Below are positions 40,825 through 48,508 of a stretch of DNA of 64,000 nt, piece after piece. The stretch spans positions 62,001 to 126,000 of the forward strand of contig JAFUDQ010000007.1 in the NCBI GenBank assembly GCA_017459075.1, written 5' to 3'. The stretch comes from Bacteroidales bacterium. Its GTDB lineage: Bacteria; Bacteroidota; Bacteroidia; Bacteroidales; UBA932. Below the pieces are notes generated by a model. It did not search any database. It saw only the letters and a list, made by a program, of their open reading frames with translations, and had not been told where the DNA came from. Within the stretch, counting starts at the first letter, position 1, and each line of letters opens with the position of its first letter. The position numbers were made by a program, and so were the translations under genes.

Positions 40825-40971
40825 TAGTCGCAAAGTTTGTTGTCATTACCCTTTAACGCCCGGGAACAGCTGTTTCCGGGCGTTAAGGGTGTTTTGAGAG
40901 GGGTTTAACGCCCGCGGTGGCTGGGTGGATGGGCGTTAAACGGCCTTCCAGAAGGGGTTAGCGCCCAAAAA
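40811..40971. repeat. REP-like palindromic repeat array R2
   Basis: It is homologous to 47015-47175 in the same orientation, with scattered differences. It contains a palindrome at 40853-40886 (TTAACGCCCGG/CCGGGCGTTAA around AACAGCTGTT). A second hairpin has perfect 11-bp arms GTTTAACGCCC (40903-40913) and GGGCGTTAAAC (40931-40941), and a third half-site GGGGTTAGCGCCC follows. It begins within the last codons of lptB and lies 125 bp upstream of the RAYT gene. The layout is that of clustered REP sequences. Confidence 0.88.
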
Positions 40972-40981
40972 GTGTCTCTTT

Positions 40982-41049
40982 GTGAATCATAAGTTTTACG
41001 AATCTTATAATTCACAAAAAACTAAAAAACGTCAATTTTACGAATCTTA
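40982..41049. repeat. Hairpin and direct repeat upstream of the RAYT gene
   Basis: An imperfect hairpin GTGAATcATAAG/CTTATaATTCAC spans 40982-41014. The 14-mer TTTTACGAATCTTA occurs at 40994-41007 (in the hairpin) and again at 41036-41049. These may be recognition or regulatory sites for the adjacent Y1 transposase. Confidence 0.5.
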
Positions 41050-41096
41050 GCCTTTCTTTTAAGTGTTATACGTATAATTACCAAAAAAAGAATTAT

Positions 41097-41951
41097 ATGG
41101 AAAAATACTATCATCTTTATTCATCGCCATTGAAATCCCCTTTATTCGTCAATGATGATGACAGAAAGTTCTTTCTGAACAGACTTGCATTAAGTCATAT
41201 CAACAAAGAATTCAAGACTTTGGTTTATTGCCTGATGGATAACCACGTTCATCTCCTGGTCCTCGGCGAAGAAGAAAGGATAATCCAATCATTCAAAGGG
41301 ATAAAGCGTTTGTATAGCCGGCATCTAAACAGAAGGGAGGAATCTGTTTCGGTGGACATCGGCAATTTTAACATTTCTCTTCGTCTTATAAATGGAGAAG
41401 AAGATTTCAAAGGAGTCGTGGCTTACATATTACGCAATCCGCTGGTAGGTGGTATCAGCAGCCCGGGGAGTTATAAATGGAACTCGTATTTCCTGTATTT
41501 TAATGTCTGGAGAGACCTTTATAAAGGCGTTGACTTGCGGGAATATGGAAAGAGGAATGCCAGACACTCCATTGGGACACGTACGGGCATTAATGATGAC
41601 TATTCAATCTTGGACGGGATAATAAGTCCTCTGTGCTGGTGTGATTATAAGAAAGTTGAACAAGTGTTCAGAAAGTCTGCTGACTTTTTCAGGCAGCTTG
41701 GGAGATGGGATACAGAGAAGGAGGAGGAATCCCGTATAACCGGAGCCGAAATGAACAGCTATTCTGACAGTGAATATCTTGCGAAAGTGAAAGAATACTG
41801 TGCCCTTTATGGGGTAGACAGCGTGAATGATTTAAGTGTAACTGATTTGCGCAATTTGATATCGATGTCTCACAAGCGTTGGGGCGCCTCCAAAAAACAA
41901 TTGGAACGCACCCTCGGCCTCTCCCTCTCCATGATAGAACGAAATTACTAA
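41097..41951 (+). CDS. REP-associated tyrosine transposase (RAYT, Y1 family)
   Basis: A 284-residue protein with the IS200-type HUH core. The metal-binding motif HxH is in CLMDNHVHLLVLG, and the catalytic tyrosine lies in VVAYILRNPLVGG, the YxxRNP context typical of RAYTs. KRLYSRHLNRR lies between them. The C-terminal third (about 190-284) is an extension with a helix-turn-helix-like end (SKKQLERTLGLSLSMIERNY). RAYTs are single-copy, domesticated-looking transposases that bind and mobilise REP/REPIN hairpins. REP-like arrays lie 125 bp upstream and 5 kb downstream. Confidence 0.9.
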   Translation: MEKYYHLYSSPLKSPLFVNDDDRKFFLNRLALSHINKEFKTLVYCLMDNHVHLLVLGEEERIIQSFKGIKRLYSRHLNRREESVSVDIGNFNISLRLINGEEDFKGVVAYILRNPLVGGISSPGSYKWNSYFLYFNVWRDLYKGVDLREYGKRNARHSIGTRTGINDDYSILDGIISPLCWCDYKKVEQVFRKSADFFRQLGRWDTEKEEESRITGAEMNSYSDSEYLAKVKEYCALYGVDSVNDLSVTDLRNLISMSHKRWGASKKQLERTLGLSLSMIERNY

Positions 41952-42035
41952 AAAAAAAAGGAAAAGGCTATTAATTCCAATCAGTAGTTAAACTGCGATA
42001 AAAGTTTTATAAAGTATAGGCTCCGAGGAGCCGAA

Positions 42036-42043
42036 AAAAGTTG
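42036..42043. repeat. IS66 target-site duplication, left
   Basis: AAAAGTTG directly precedes the left inverted repeat and is repeated exactly at 43933-43940. An 8-bp duplication is characteristic of IS66 elements. Confidence 0.9.
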
Positions 42044-43932
42044 GTAACTACTCAGGTGCCCCTGACCTGACTATAAACTGTGGTTGGCGCGGGGCCTTCG
42101 CTAACCGGGTATAACTTTTTTCAAAATATTTACTCATGCCGCAAGGCGTGTTTTTTAAGTCGCTCAAAATCAGTCGATTGGCACCATTTTGGGGCCCGTT
42201 CAAGGCCTTCAAAAACTTTGCATCTGGACCTCGAACAAAGCCATATCGTCCTCGCCAGAAGGCTCGTAAATAGTCTTTAATCCATTGGTAATCAAAGTGT
42301 TAAATTTGTATATGTTAAATTAAATATTTTCCCTACCTTCGTGGTATGGAAAGGGACTTCAATACTGGGCTCCGCAAGAGCCTCGAAACGGACCGGGTGA
42401 AACTCACCCGCAGGCGCAAGCAGCTCCTGCGGAATATGGGACTCTCCGAAGACCTTGACTCCACGGAACTGGCGGAGAAATTGCACGAGCAGAGTCTTGT
42501 CGTTGATGTCTTGAATCGTAGTCTTGTCCGCAAGGATGCGGAGATTGAAAAGTTGAAGGCCCGTATCGCTGAACTTGAAAGCGGCGTGAAACACGTTGTC
42601 AAGACCAGTGCAAACAGCAGCATTCCTCCTTCCAAGAACCCGATAGGTGTTCCTCACACGCAGTCCCTGCGCAAACCTTCCGGCCGTAAGACCGGTGGTC
42701 AGAAGGGGCATCAGGGCAGCACCCGGCTCCAAACCGAAAACGTCACCGGAGTGGAGCGCTGGTATCCTGCGGCAGTGTGCCCGCAGTGCGGGAAACTGCT
42801 TGACATGGACACAGCTACAGTCAGCGCCAAGCGCCAGGTGGTTGACATCCCGCTCCCGATTGCGGCTGAGGTGTTCGACCATCTTCAGATGCAGGTCAAG
42901 TGCACTTGTGGCCACTGCTGCAAGGGGCAGTTCCCGGAGAATGTTAACGCTCCAGTGTCCTATGGCCCCAACATCATGGCCATGACCTCGTACCTTAGTA
43001 CCTATCAGAACGTCCCGTTTAAACGGCTCACGCACTTGTATGAGACCATCTTCGGGCTTCACATCAGCGAAGGGTCCGTCTCCAACATGCTGAATGCCAT
43101 GCGCAAACTCTCGAAGACTCCATATGAGATGATCCGGCAGAAGGTCGCAGGCGGCAAGGTGGCCGGGGCGGACGAGTCCGGGGTCAACGTCAGCGGCAAG
43201 AACAACTGGCTGTGGGCATTCCAGAATGAGGTTGCGACCTACATCGCTTTTGACAAAAGTCGTGGCCATGAAGTTGTCAACAAGCACTTCTCCCAGGAGG
43301 AGCAGAGTGGAACGGTCTGGGTTACAGACCGCTGGCCGGCCTACTTTATGGACGAAGTCGGTATGGATGACCACCAGATATGCATTGCGCACTTGCTGCG
43401 GAACCTTACCTATACGATGCAGGCCTTCCCGGATGATGCCTGGAGCCTGGACATGCTGGACCTTCTCAGATACTCCGTCCACCAGCGCAATAAGGGCATC
43501 TTGGGGCCGGAGGTCCGACGGAAGATGGAATCCAAGCTTGACAAGTTGCTTGCGAGACCGCCCATATACACCAGCGAAGACGGGAAAGATACTGCATTGG
43601 ATAAACTCAAAAAGAGCATTGCCAAGCACAAGGACCACGTCTTTACCTTCCTTACTAACCCGGCCGTGCCACCTACCAACAACGACAGCGAGAAGGCGCT
43701 CCGGCCTGCCAAGACCAAAGTCAAGGTCAGCGGATGCTTCCGCTCGGAAATCGGTGTGGAAAACTACGCCACCGTGGGCTCTGTTATACAGACTGCCATC
43801 AAGAACAAGCAAAACCCCTTTGAGGTCCTGCGTGTAATAGCGACTGCTGCTTTGGCGTAACGGCGTTGCGTAAATCATCTTATATTGGTGGTCAGGGCCT
43901 ACGGACTATGACCCAGGTACCTGAGTAGTTAC
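42044..43932 (+). mobile_element. IS66-family insertion sequence, complete (1,889 bp)
   Basis: Perfect 14-bp terminal inverted repeats, GTAACTACTCAGGT (42044-42057) and its complement (43919-43932), begin with the GTAA typical of IS66. Both are flanked by the 8-bp duplication AAAAGTTG. It encodes only the TnpC-type transposase, without TnpA/TnpB, as in the ISBst12 subgroup. The region 42058-42345 before the gene holds no other feature. The intact ends and matching duplication indicate recent insertion. Confidence 0.93.
42346..43860 (+). CDS. IS66 family transposase (TnpC type)
   Basis: A 504-residue transposase. An N-terminal coiled-coil/leucine-zipper region lies at about residues 45-85 (EKLKARIAELESG). 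A zinc-finger-like CPQCGK and CTCGHCC follow at about 145-190. The DDE catalytic core has GADESGVNV (first D), WVTDRWPAY (second D) and TNNDSEKALRPAK (E). An IS66 C-terminal domain ends at ATAALA. It appears full-length and undamaged. A near-consensus -7 box (TACCTTCG) lies about 15 bp upstream. Confidence 0.95.
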   Translation: MERDFNTGLRKSLETDRVKLTRRRKQLLRNMGLSEDLDSTELAEKLHEQSLVVDVLNRSLVRKDAEIEKLKARIAELESGVKHVVKTSANSSIPPSKNPIGVPHTQSLRKPSGRKTGGQKGHQGSTRLQTENVTGVERWYPAAVCPQCGKLLDMDTATVSAKRQVVDIPLPIAAEVFDHLQMQVKCTCGHCCKGQFPENVNAPVSYGPNIMAMTSYLSTYQNVPFKRLTHLYETIFGLHISEGSVSNMLNAMRKLSKTPYEMIRQKVAGGKVAGADESGVNVSGKNNWLWAFQNEVATYIAFDKSRGHEVVNKHFSQEEQSGTVWVTDRWPAYFMDEVGMDDHQICIAHLLRNLTYTMQAFPDDAWSLDMLDLLRYSVHQRNKGILGPEVRRKMESKLDKLLARPPIYTSEDGKDTALDKLKKSIAKHKDHVFTFLTNPAVPPTNNDSEKALRPAKTKVKVSGCFRSEIGVENYATVGSVIQTAIKNKQNPFEVLRVIATAALA

Positions 43933-43940
43933 AAAAGTTG
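43933..43940. repeat. IS66 target-site duplication, right
   Basis: AAAAGTTG directly follows the right inverted repeat and matches 42036-42043 exactly. Confidence 0.9.
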
Positions 43941-44031
43941 TAAAAACGAAGTGAAAAAATGCGGAAATATTTGCAAAAGTCCCTGAAAATCAGTAACTTA
44001 GAGATTATTGTACCACCAATTTTCTCGAGTT

Positions 44032-44946
44032 ATGATTCCCAAGGACAAAGCTCTAAAGCTTATCAAAATCTACATGTACGTTTGTTCACAATACCAAGAG
44101 ACTTTGAATTGCTACTGCCAAAGATACAGCAATAATTCGAAACCTCAATTCTCCGACGAGGAAATCTTAACGATTTTCCTCTTTGTCGGTAGTGAGCAGC
44201 GTTACACGCGGATCAAGGAAATCCACTCCTTCGCCAAAGAGTACCTGCTTGACTGGTTCCCCGGGCTGGTCTCCTACCAGACGTTTGTTTACCGTCTGAA
44301 CCGGATGGTCGGTGCCGTACAGGAACTACTCAAGCATCTCATAGTATCGCATAAGCCAGATGACTGTGATGAGGACACGTTAATCGTTGATTCAATGCCG
44401 ATTATGACCTGTTGTGGGCGCAATCGTCAGGGTAAAGTTGCCCGCGAGATTGCCGACAAAGGGTATTGCTCAACCAAGAACCAATACTATCACGGTCTCA
44501 AACTGCATCTTGTCGGTTACAGGCGGAAAGGGCATCTTCCGTTCCCGTTCCAGATTGTTTTGTCATCAGCTTCAGAGAACGACCTCTCCGTATTCAAACG
44601 GGAGTGTGTCCCTGCAATTGCTGGCAAGACCATCTTCGCAGACAAGATTTATCGTGACAATCCCTACTGGAATCGGGAGAGAGAAGCCAAATACAATGAA
44701 CCCCTCACTCCCGTGAAGGCTATCAAAGGGGCAACTGAGGAAGAAAAGCATAGAAACAAGGCCGCTGATGACCTGTATTCTGCCGCAGTCTCTTCTGTCA
44801 GAGAGCCCGTGGAGGCCTTCTACAGCTGGCTTATCGATAAAACAAACATTCAAAGAGCTCAAAAGTGCCGGTCTACCGCCGGACTGCTTATACATACGCT
44901 TGGCAAACTTGCCATTGCGTTCATTTTCTTAATTTTCAACTACTGA
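44032..44946 (+). CDS. IS982-like transposase
   Basis: A 304-residue DDE transposase. TLIVDSMPIMTC holds the first Asp, IADKGYCSTKNQYYHGLKLH is an IS982-family signature, FADKIYRDNPYW holds the second Asp and SVREPVEAFYSWLI the Glu. The start MIPKDKALKLIKIY is preferred to an upstream ATG at 44008. The frame is intact. Its left flank appears to have been split by the IS66 insertion, so its native promoter may be displaced. The stop codon lies within the candidate right inverted repeat. Confidence 0.85.
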   Translation: MIPKDKALKLIKIYMYVCSQYQETLNCYCQRYSNNSKPQFSDEEILTIFLFVGSEQRYTRIKEIHSFAKEYLLDWFPGLVSYQTFVYRLNRMVGAVQELLKHLIVSHKPDDCDEDTLIVDSMPIMTCCGRNRQGKVAREIADKGYCSTKNQYYHGLKLHLVGYRRKGHLPFPFQIVLSSASENDLSVFKRECVPAIAGKTIFADKIYRDNPYWNREREAKYNEPLTPVKAIKGATEEEKHRNKAADDLYSAAVSSVREPVEAFYSWLIDKTNIQRAQKCRSTAGLLIHTLGKLAIAFIFLIFNY

Positions 44947-45000
44947 TTCAAATTATTAACTAAATATGCTATTCAAGTTGTAATAATTATCCTTTTTCGT

Positions 45001-45008
45001 TATATTTG
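45001..45008 (+). promoter_or_regulatory. Promoter -7 box of the structured RNA
   Basis: TATATTTG, a TAnnTTTG match. A TTG lies about 20 bp further upstream, as expected for the -33 element. Transcription would begin near 45015, at the first hairpin. Confidence 0.6.
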
Positions 45009-45012
45009 CAAA

Positions 45013-45249
45013 GCCAGTAAATACTGGCGACATAACAGCGAAAAGTGTTTTCGCGTTATCCTCATATGAAATCTGGTAAATTTTTGAGAGGGATGACGAC
45101 AAAACACTCCGCTCGGCTATGGTTATGCAGACGGTCGAATCTGTACCGTTCTCCATATCGGTCGAGTGTGGAGTAACGGTTGTCTTTCATTCTCAAGGTC
45201 CTACCAGAACCTCATATGGTGGAAGCGAAACGGCTCCACACTTTTTTTT
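45013..45249 (+). ncRNA. Candidate structured RNA, about 235 nt, rod-like, function unknown (6S-like shape)
   Basis: The RNA opens with a small hairpin (45013-45028) and a strong one (45032-45059, ATAAC-a-GCGAAAA/TTTTCGC-GTTAT). A long rod then forms by nested pairing: 45063-45068 with 45213-45218, 45072-45078 with 45202-45208, 45084-45089 with 45191-45196, 45093-45096 with 45187-45190, 45098-45102 with 45180-45184, 45104-45109 with 45164-45169, 45118-45122 with 45153-45157, 45131-45135 with 45145-45149. It ends in an intrinsic terminator. There is a matching promoter and no convincing coding frame. It could be an independent sRNA (the rod with bulges recalls 6S RNA) or a leader controlling the lipoprotein gene at 45299. 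Sequence identity to a known family was not recognised. Confidence 0.65.
45219..45249 (+). terminator. Intrinsic terminator of the structured RNA
   Basis: GTGGA-(a)-GC pairs with GC-TCCAC around the loop GAAACG, followed by AC and eight T residues. It lies 50 bp upstream of the lipoprotein start. An alternative pairing, GTGTGGAG (45166-45173) with CTCCACAC (45234-45241), would compete with the rod. Confidence 0.8.
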
Positions 45250-45298
45250 GAAAACAATTGTTACGCAGGAGCTAGTGACGATAAACAGATGTTTTATT

Positions 45299-45778
45299 AT
45301 GAAAAAGTTTATCATCTTTTCTCTCTTCTTACTCGTTTTGCCTTTTGTTGGATGCAAAAAAAGCAATTCAGATCCAGTTGAAAAACAGTCATCAGGAATT
45401 GATTTTCTATCTGGGAACTACTCTTATACCGGAACACGAAAAATAAAGTGGGGACATGAAAATGATATTCTTGAAAAAGTACAGGGCGTATTTACAATAA
45501 AAAAGACTGGAACCAACCAATTTAAAATAAGCGGAGATAACATCGTTGAAACAGAAGGAAGTATTTTAGCCTATGATAAAAATACCAAAAGCATTTCCGC
45601 AACGCTACAAGAGGCATCTCTTATTGATGAAGATAATAATCTTATTTATACCTATTCTGGTCTGAGTGTAATAAAAGGTACGCTTATGTTTCCTTTCATA
45701 GTTAACGGGGAATTACGAAAAAATGGAGAACTCACAAGAGTACTTATATCATACGATCTAGAAGCCGTCAAGAAATAA
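45299..45778 (+). CDS. Small lipoprotein, unknown
   Basis: A 159-residue lipoprotein (MKKFIIFSLFLLVLPFVGCK, Cys at residue 19-20). The mature part is beta-rich (YSYTGTRKIKWGHENDILEK, TNQFKISGDNIVETEG), possibly a lipocalin-like small barrel. The start at 45299 is preferred over an earlier in-frame ATG because the intervening sequence belongs to the structured RNA. Its base composition is more AT-rich than the core genes. It lies in the accessory island, 7 bp upstream of the next gene. Confidence 0.7.
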   Translation: MKKFIIFSLFLLVLPFVGCKKSNSDPVEKQSSGIDFLSGNYSYTGTRKIKWGHENDILEKVQGVFTIKKTGTNQFKISGDNIVETEGSILAYDKNTKSISATLQEASLIDEDNNLIYTYSGLSVIKGTLMFPFIVNGELRKNGELTRVLISYDLEAVKK

Positions 45779-45785
45779 TAAAACT

Positions 45786-46448
45786 ATGCTTTCTATTTCA
45801 ATGGTAGATACTATAGGTTACATATGTGCTTTTACTGTTGTCCTGTTTTTTATAATATTCGCGATTGCTATAGAGGTCTCTAGGAAAAAACAGAGAAAAG
45901 CTGAGTGGGAGAAATATGTCAAGAAATACGACGAATGGGTACAATGGATGAATAATGCAATTTCGCAGTACAATAACTATGTTGCAAGTTGGGGGACTCC
46001 TGACAACATCATTCTTATAGATCCGTCATACCAATGGGCGTATTATGGAGAGATCCGTATATATTCACGAGTCGAAAAACTGATTGTACAAGGTCTGGAA
46101 CTGGATTTTTCATCTATAACTTCCTGTAAAATTGATACTTATAGGAAGTGGATACAACGAGGTGGAGCCACGATAGTGACTACCGGAAGCATCAGGACAC
46201 ATAGTTCTGGCGGAATACTGGCTGGAAATAGTATTGCGGGTTCTATTTCCAGTACCCGAGGTGGCATAAATGCAACCAGCAATGTCTACTATAGACCTGA
46301 TACCATAAATGAAGAATGGGTCGTAATAATATCCACCCGCTTCTATTCCATGCCGATGATTCCTATTTATTTGGGATATAATAAAATGAAAGCAGATACT
46401 ATAGTTTCACTTATTAATGCCATTTTATATAATCAACAAAAGAATTGA
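45786..46448 (+). CDS. Single-pass membrane protein, unknown
   Basis: A 220-residue protein. An N-terminal membrane helix (IGYICAFTVVLFFIIFAIAI) is followed by a basic juxtamembrane segment and helices (KKQRKAEWEKYVKKYDEWVQ). A soluble domain from about residue 75 contains a Gly/Ser-rich stretch (GGILAGNSIAGSISSTRGG). No family is recognised. It is AT-rich like its neighbours and belongs to the same small gene run. Confidence 0.6.
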   Translation: MLSISMVDTIGYICAFTVVLFFIIFAIAIEVSRKKQRKAEWEKYVKKYDEWVQWMNNAISQYNNYVASWGTPDNIILIDPSYQWAYYGEIRIYSRVEKLIVQGLELDFSSITSCKIDTYRKWIQRGGATIVTTGSIRTHSSGGILAGNSIAGSISSTRGGINATSNVYYRPDTINEEWVVIISTRFYSMPMIPIYLGYNKMKADTIVSLINAILYNQQKN

Positions 46449-46486
46449 TTAATCCAATTCGATATATAAAACCTAAATCTGAAAAT

Positions 46487-47013
46487 ATGAAATACAATTG
46501 GTTTCTTTTCTTAGCAATCATTTCAATGATTATATCTTGCAATTCCCAGAATATTAGTGGAGAATGGAATATTGCAGAAACATTAACTGAAGAATCTGAT
46601 GGTGGTCAAATGTCGATGGACGGGCATTATGCTTTCACGGAAGTTACTAAAAACGCCGGTGATTTAGTATTATCGATTAAAGGAGTCATAACCATTGATA
46701 TGATGGGAGACTTAAACTTTTCATTCATTACACCCGACATTATACTAAAAACGGGGATGACTTGACTTTGACTTACAATTTCGTAGAATCTGATTACGAA
46801 TCAAATTTTAGGGCTAGCGGTCTTTTAGGATTATTGGGAGAAAATTACATTAATCAACTAAAATCACAGATGAAACTAGAAATCCTTAGATTACGCTTTT
46901 CATCCGATTCCACAGAGATCTGGAAGATCAATAAAATATCAGACGAGGAACTTCTTTATACCAAAGGTGAAGAAACTAAAGTAAATAAACTGGTTCGTAA
47001 AAAGGAACAATAG
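46487..47013 (+). pseudogene. Small lipoprotein with a frameshift
   Basis: Two frames together make one lipoprotein of about 175 residues. The first part is MKYNWFLFLAIISMIISCNS to FITPDIILK. Near 46750-46760, an A-run and G-run (CTAAAAACGGGG) mark a shift, after which the other frame reads NGDDLTLTYNFVESDY and continues to 47013. Read through, the product looks like a lipocalin-type lipoprotein (ISGEWNIAETL opening). It could be a true pseudogene, a sequencing error in the homopolymer, or a slippery site. Repeat R3 begins 2 bp after the stop. Confidence 0.7.
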
Positions 47014-47014
47014 T

Positions 47015-47175
47015 CCTACTCCGCAGAATAGTCGCAAAGTTTGTGTGCCATTACCCTCTAACGCCCGGGAACAGCTGTTTCCGGGCGTTAAGGGTGTTTT
47101 GAGAGGGGTTTAACGCCCACGGTGGCTGGCTAGCCGGGCGTTAAACGGCCTTCCAGAAGGGGTTAACGCCCAAAA
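47015..47175. repeat. REP-like palindromic repeat array R3
   Basis: A direct-orientation homologue of R2 (40811-40971). Positions 47019-47109 are also exactly the reverse complement of R1. The main palindrome is at 47059-47090; the second hairpin uses TTTAACGCCC/GGGCGTTAAA. With R2 it brackets the accessory island. It may also end transcription of the preceding gene. Confidence 0.9.
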
Positions 47176-47254
47176 ATCCAGGGTTTCGTGAACATGGGGC
47201 AACTTTTACTCGTACCCAGGGGCAACCATAATCAAAAAGGACCGCTGTAATGAC

Positions 47255-47294
47255 AGAAAAAGCCCCTCCGGAGGACTAAATGCCTTCGGAGGGG
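47255..47294 (-). terminator. Intrinsic terminator after the NtrC-like regulator
   Basis: Arms CCCCTCCG (47263-47270) and CGGAGGGG (47287-47294), with inner AGG/CCT pairing. On the minus strand the stem is followed by CTTTTTCTG. Between it and R3, and up to the gene end at 47350, I see nothing else identifiable. Confidence 0.75.
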
Positions 47295-47349
47295 ACTATG
47301 TTTTAGGCTGAACTATGCTGAACGTCAGGCCGGACTAGGCCTGGCTTAG

Positions 47350-48495
47350 CTAGACGTAGAGCTTGACGTCGTCGGCGGTGACGGGGTTGCCGCCAAGGAT
47401 GAGGAGGCGTTCAACCACGTTGCGGAGCTCGCGGATGTTGCCGGTCCAGGAGCGCTGCTGGAGCTCACTAATGGCTTCCGGCGTGAATTCCCTGGCGGGC
47501 TTGCCGGCTTCGCTGCTGATTTGAGCAGAAAAGTAGTTCACAAGCTCCGGAATATCTTCCTTGCGGTCATCCAGCGAAGGAACGTGAATAACAATCACGC
47601 TAAGACGGTGATAAAGGTCCTCGCGGAAGTTTCCGGCAGCAATCTCTGCCTTAAGGTCTTTATTTGTAGCCGCAATCACGCGCACGTTAACCTCAATATC
47701 CTTGTCACTTCCAACGCGCGAAAGCTTCTTTTCCTGAAGCACCCGGAGCACCTTGGCCTGGGCAGCTAGAGACATGTCTCCAACCTCATCAAGGAAAAGG
47801 GTGCCGCCGTCGGCCTGCTCAAATTTACCCTTATGCTGCTTGATGGCGGAAGTGAATGAGCCCTTCTCGTGGCCAAACAACTCGCTCTCAATCAGTTCGG
47901 AAGGAATAGCGGCGCAATTAACCTCTATGTAAGGCATTGCACTGCGGGCGCTTTTCTGGTGCAAACTCCTGGCTACCAGCTCTTTGCCGGAGCCGTTGGA
48001 GCCTGTTACAAGAACGCGGGCGTCTGTAGGCGCAACCTTGTCTATCATCTCCCGGATATGCGTCAGGGCACTTGAATGACCAATCATTTCCTGGCCATAG
48101 ACCTTCTTTTTGAGGATTTTATTGTCTGCGACGAGTTTTACCCTGTCTGTGGCATTCTTGATGGTAATGAGGATGCGGTTAAGGTCCAGAGGCTTCTGTA
48201 TGAAATCAAAGGCTCCTTTTTTGATGCATTCTACTGCGGTGTCGATGTCTCCGTGACCGGAAATCATGACCACTGCGGAGTCGATGCCCTCTGCGACCAG
48301 CTTTTCAAGTACCTCGGTGCCTTCCATTCCGGGCATTTTGATGTCGCAGAAAATTACGTCGTATTTCTCTTTGGATGCGGCGTCAAGGGCGGTGGGGCCG
48401 TCTTCGGCAACATCGACCTGATAACCTTCGTCAATCAGTATTTCTTTTAACGAGTTTCGGATTGCACGCTCGTCGTCGATAATAAATATTTTCAT
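47350..48495 (-). CDS. NtrC-like response regulator lacking a DNA-binding domain
   Basis: A 381-residue protein. The receiver domain at residues 1-120 has IDDERAIRN, the phospho-acceptor D51 in VIFCDIKMPGMEG and FIQKPLDL. The sigma-54 AAA+ domain at about 140-375 has Walker A TGSNGSGKELVAR and Walker B GGTLFLDEVGDM. The sigma-54 contact loop GAFTGA reads GSFTSA (FGHEKGSFTSAIKQ). The protein stops at TADDVKLYV, just after the AAA+ domain, so the usual Fis-type HTH is missing. The start at 48495 is used because upstream in-frame sequence is the repeat array. The likely kinase partner is the NtrY-like protein at 50986, inferred from proximity and type. Confidence 0.9.
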   Translation of the reverse strand: MKIFIIDDERAIRNSLKEILIDEGYQVDVAEDGPTALDAASKEKYDVIFCDIKMPGMEGTEVLEKLVAEGIDSAVVMISGHGDIDTAVECIKKGAFDFIQKPLDLNRILITIKNATDRVKLVADNKILKKKVYGQEMIGHSSALTHIREMIDKVAPTDARVLVTGSNGSGKELVARSLHQKSARSAMPYIEVNCAAIPSELIESELFGHEKGSFTSAIKQHKGKFEQADGGTLFLDEVGDMSLAAQAKVLRVLQEKKLSRVGSDKDIEVNVRVIAATNKDLKAEIAAGNFREDLYHRLSVIVIHVPSLDDRKEDIPELVNYFSAQISSEAGKPAREFTPEAISELQQRSWTGNIRELRNVVERLLILGGNPVTADDVKLYV

Positions 48496-48508
48496 AATAT
48501 AGTATTTA

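Larger units (their letters stand above)
41979..44948 (+). mobile_element. Candidate IS982-like element interrupted by IS66
   Basis: AATCAGTAGTT at 41979-41989 and its exact reverse complement at 44938-44948 lie on either side of the IS982-type transposase and the IS66 insertion. Removing the IS66 element and one 8-bp duplication leaves about 1.07 kb, the usual size of IS982 elements. Flanking bases continue as imperfect inverted repeats. No target duplication was identified, so the boundaries are tentative. The stretch 41990-42035 carries nothing else recognisable. Confidence 0.45.

Noticed and set aside
42292..43878. Minus-strand open frame of 528 codons across the IS66 element
   Set aside because: It is the exact antisense of the TnpC gene and begins and ends at the element; no family resemblance.
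45119..45298. N-terminal extension of the lipoprotein at 45299
   Set aside because: The codons before MKKFIIF belong to the structured RNA and its terminator; the lipoprotein signal starts cleanly at 45299.
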